From: an uncultured Ellagibacter sp.
GTDB lineage: Bacteria > Actinomycetota > Coriobacteriia > Coriobacteriales > Eggerthellaceae
Direction of reading: 5' to 3'
DNA: 8,244 nucleotides
NCBI GenBank assembly: GCA_934661105.1
Contig: CAKUIV010000087.1
Location: forward strand, 1 to 8,244
The translations under genes and the position numbers were made by a program. The notes under the pieces were generated by a model. It was not told where the DNA came from. It searched no databases and worked only from the letters and a program-made list of their open reading frames with translations. Shown here in pieces: positions 7,228-8,244 of this stretch (positions are counted from its first letter, which is position 1; each line of letters starts with the position of its first letter).

Positions 7228-7691
7228 TTAAGCTTCATCGGTGATGGCGTCGACGAATCGCCGCATTGCGTCGGTGTAGTCTTGCTTTCGTGAAGCAAGT
7301 TCGGCTAGGTCTTTGGTAGTTGGTTCATGTGAAAGCGCGTTCCTCATGCCGCGCGCTTCATACTTCCTTGTTTTTCCAACGTATTTGTTGAATATCGTTG
7401 CTCTGTCCTTTTCGTTGAGCTTGATATTTGCGAATTTGAGTACGTGAGGAACCTGATGAGGTTCGATTTTAAATTGTCGGCTGAGTAGGATTTCCCCTGG
7501 CTTTCCAAATAGCTTTCGAGAAGCGTTTTGTACCCGACTTCGCATATGGTGAAGTCGATGATGAAGTCAAAGTAGTCTTCACGCGCTTCAGGAGATGACA
7601 TAGCTTGACGGACATCATTCATTCGCCTGACTGCTTCGGATGCTAATGTTTTTTGCTCTTCGGAGGAAAGGCTTGGTTTGCTTTTCGACAT
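7228..7691 (-). CDS. HEPN-like small protein encoded in two frames (-1 shift)
   Basis: I do not recognise the family. Translation from ATG 7691 (GGAG 6 bases upstream) gives a convincing helical start (MSKSKPSLSSEEQKTLASEA) up to about residue 75. If read on unshifted it ends at 7344 (115 residues) in a tail that looks random. In the -1 frame a coherent C-terminal half is open to the TAA at 7228, containing VPHVLKFANIKLNEKDRATIF and RGMRNALSHEP. A shift at the heptamer at 7473-7467 gives 154 residues. Arg117-Asn-x3-His122 fits the R-x4-6-H motif of HEPN ribonucleases, and the all-helical look agrees. The -1 part has an ATG at 7545 but no ribosome binding site. Either a programmed -1 frameshift or a disabling indel (pseudogene) explains it. 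It is the first gene of the operon with the zinc-ribbon protein, and AT-rich. Confidence 0.55.
7449..7473 (-). promoter_or_regulatory. Candidate -1 ribosomal frameshift site
   Basis: On the minus strand the zero-frame codons AAT TTA AAA contain T TTA AAA (7473-7467), an exact X XXY YYZ slippery heptamer. A shift here joins the two coding halves. Two bases later a perfect 6-bp hairpin follows (GAACCT at 7464-7459 pairing with AGGTTC at 7454-7449, loop CATC). Known stimulatory hairpins usually start 5-9 bases downstream, and the stem is weak, so the function is uncertain. An AGGGG lies about 20 bases upstream, farther than in dnaX-type sites. Confidence 0.35.
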
Positions 7692-7722
7692 AATGCGCTC
7701 CGTTTGAAAGTTGCGGCCGCTC

Positions 7723-7774
7723 ATTGACCTGCAGGTCAATCTTCTTTATCGTTAGATAAAGAAGAACATGTCAT
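7723..7774 (-). promoter_or_regulatory. Candidate promoter and twin palindromic operator of the HEPN-like/zinc-ribbon operon
   Basis: Two perfect palindromes touch each other. ATTGACCTGCAGGTCAAT (7723-7740) is an uninterrupted 18-bp palindrome. CTTCTTTATC and GATAAAGAAG (7741-7750 and 7755-7764) form a 10-bp repeat with a 4-base gap. On the minus strand ATGACA (7774-7769), an 18-bp spacer and GATAAA (7750-7745) could be a promoter, placing the -10 in the second palindrome and the RNA start near the first. The ATG at 7691 would then follow a leader of about 45 bases. The palindromes are plain in the sequence; the promoter and regulator are inferred. An RNA hairpin role is also possible. Confidence 0.45.
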
Positions 7775-8052
7775 CATTGCCTCCGCTCATCTGGTAAGTA
7801 TTTTGAGAGCGAACAGGCTAGTTATCAGGGGTATCAAAATCAATTGAAGAGCGATTTCTGCCAACAAAGTCGAATTTAGGGGTTTGATAGGACTCTAATC
7901 GATATAAAATCCCAGGTCAGAACCTCGTGATATCATTTGCGACTTTTCGAGGCAAGGATCATCCCGCATTTCCCTTATGATTTGACGATGGGAAGACCCT
8001 AAATTCGACATTCTTGACAAAAACGATCGCTTCCCGCAATTCCAGGGCTAGT
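7775..8052. other. AT-rich noncoding region
   Basis: I see no credible coding frame, RNA gene or CRISPR array in this stretch. It holds the inverted-repeat element described separately, and a perfect TTGACA (8014-8019) inside the right arm that has no matching -10 box 16-18 bases away. Its composition resembles the operon to its left rather than the GC-rich core genes. Confidence 0.6.
7851..8030. repeat. Long imperfect inverted repeat, mobile-element-like (about 180 bp)
   Basis: GTCGAATTTAGGG (7869-7881) is repeated exactly in inverted form at 7997-8009. Similarity continues outward: the 23-base arms TGCCAACAAA plus the core, and TGTCAAGAAT plus the core, agree at 20 positions. With a 3-base gap, GCGAT also matches (7851-7855 and 8026-8030). 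The enclosed 115 bases have no ORF of note but some short stems (for example TTCCC and GGGAA). The arms read TG...CA outward, as in several insertion-sequence families. This suggests a non-autonomous (MITE-like) element or an internally deleted insertion sequence. I found no target-site duplication, so the boundaries are uncertain. Confidence 0.55.
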
Positions 8053-8178
8053 ATGAAAATCTCGTCCAAGACCGCATGCGAATTGCACCCAAGGTGGGCA
8101 GGTTATCGTACCGTGCCTAATGGGCCTGAAGAACCGGAAGAACCGGAAGAGCGGCACGCGGGCTCTTCAGACGCTTAG
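8053..8178 (+). CDS. Possible small ORF with Glu-Glu-Pro repeat
   Basis: A 41-codon frame begins MKISSKTACELHPRWAGYRTV and ends with an EEPEEPEE stretch and RHAGSSDA. AGGG lies 5 bases before the ATG. The repeat comes from a 9-bp DNA unit, GAAGAACCG, present twice exactly and a third time with changes (8128-8154). The first residues recall the start of Rrf2-type regulators (MKIS-K) but nothing after them fits. No function can be assigned, and a chance ORF over a DNA repeat is just as likely. Confidence 0.22.
   Translation: MKISSKTACELHPRWAGYRTVPNGPEEPEEPEERHAGSSDA
8146..8168 (-). terminator. Possible terminator-like hairpin near the right edge
   Basis: GAAGAGC (8146-8152) and GCTCTTC (8162-8168) form a perfect 7-bp stem with a 9-base loop. 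On the minus strand it is followed by CGGTTCTTCCGGTTCTTC, a mixed T-rich run. It could end a gene coming in from the right, but the T run is poor. Confidence 0.3.
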
Positions 8179-8244
8179 GCTCCGGCGCCCATTCCCGCCC
8201 CCTTATCTTCCCCTGCAGCTTTCGCAGAAGGCGCAGGCGGCGGG
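8175..8244 (-). CDS. Possible 3' end of a gene entering from the right (partial)
   Basis: On the minus strand one frame reads PPPAPSAKAAGEDKGAGMGAGA and stops at TAA 8177-8175, just before the terminator-like hairpin. An Ala/Pro/Gly-rich tail of this kind is common in GC-rich genomes. The other two minus frames are also readable here, one of them ending CAFCESCRGR at a TAA at 8205-8203, so which is real, if any, cannot be decided from 70 bases. Confidence 0.2.
   Translation of the reverse strand, partial: PPPAPSAKAAGEDKGAGMGAGA

Noticed and set aside
7228..7545. Separate 105-residue gene starting at ATG 7545
   Set aside because: No ribosome binding site precedes this ATG, and its first 26 residues look like a shadow of the upstream frame, so a shifted continuation of the gene starting at 7691 fits better.
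7713..7735. GCGGCCGC and CCTGCAGG close together, looking like cloning adaptor sites
   Set aside because: No vector-like sequence surrounds them, and the second is the centre of an 18-bp palindrome in a natural-looking promoter region. An assembly artefact is possible but not supported.
8014..8054. TTGACA followed by TAGTAT as a promoter
   Set aside because: The spacing is 29 bases, far from the 16-18 needed, and no other -10 box fits.

Overview
The window looks like chromosomal DNA from a high-GC Gram-positive bacterium, most likely an actinobacterium of the Coriobacteriia/Eggerthellaceae type. This is inferred from codon use biased to G/C, the mix of protein families and a PcrA-type (not UvrD-type) helicase with an actinobacterial look. 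It is not proven. A GC-rich core part (about 1-5050) is followed by an accessory part (about 5150-8244). From about 5899 to 8060 the base composition becomes visibly more AT-rich, which suggests horizontal acquisition.

Core part. A COG0523/CobW-type metal-chaperone GTPase (179-1315, minus) diverges from a class-V aminotransferase-type cysteine desulfurase (1393-2538, plus). The 77-bp gap holds candidate promoters for both genes. A small inverted repeat in it resembles a Fur/Zur box and overlaps both promoters, so the pair may share metal control. Next comes a full-length PcrA/UvrD superfamily 1 DNA helicase (2668-5052, plus), closed by a perfect 15-bp hairpin terminator.

Accessory part. A compact VapBC-type toxin-antitoxin operon (5213-5867, plus) starts right behind that terminator, with a 12-bp inverted repeat wrapped around its -10 box. 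Convergent to it is a two-gene minus-strand operon. The first gene (7691 to 7228) encodes a small protein with a HEPN-like R-N-x3-H motif, but it is split between two frames. The -1 switch coincides with a canonical slippery heptamer T TTA AAA followed by a small hairpin. The second gene (7203 to 5899) encodes a membrane protein with an N-terminal four-cysteine zinc ribbon, a helical middle, a coiled coil, one transmembrane helix and a beta-rich outer domain. Two adjacent perfect palindromes lie at the likely promoter of this operon.

The last 480 bases carry no convincing gene. They contain a long imperfect inverted repeat (7851-7881 and 7997-8030) that looks like the ends of a small non-autonomous mobile element, a short ORF with a Glu-Glu-Pro repeat, and possibly the 3' tip of a gene entering from the right on the minus strand.

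The best candidate for something undescribed is the HEPN-like/zinc-ribbon membrane operon with its possible recoding site. A simple frameshift mutation is the main alternative.
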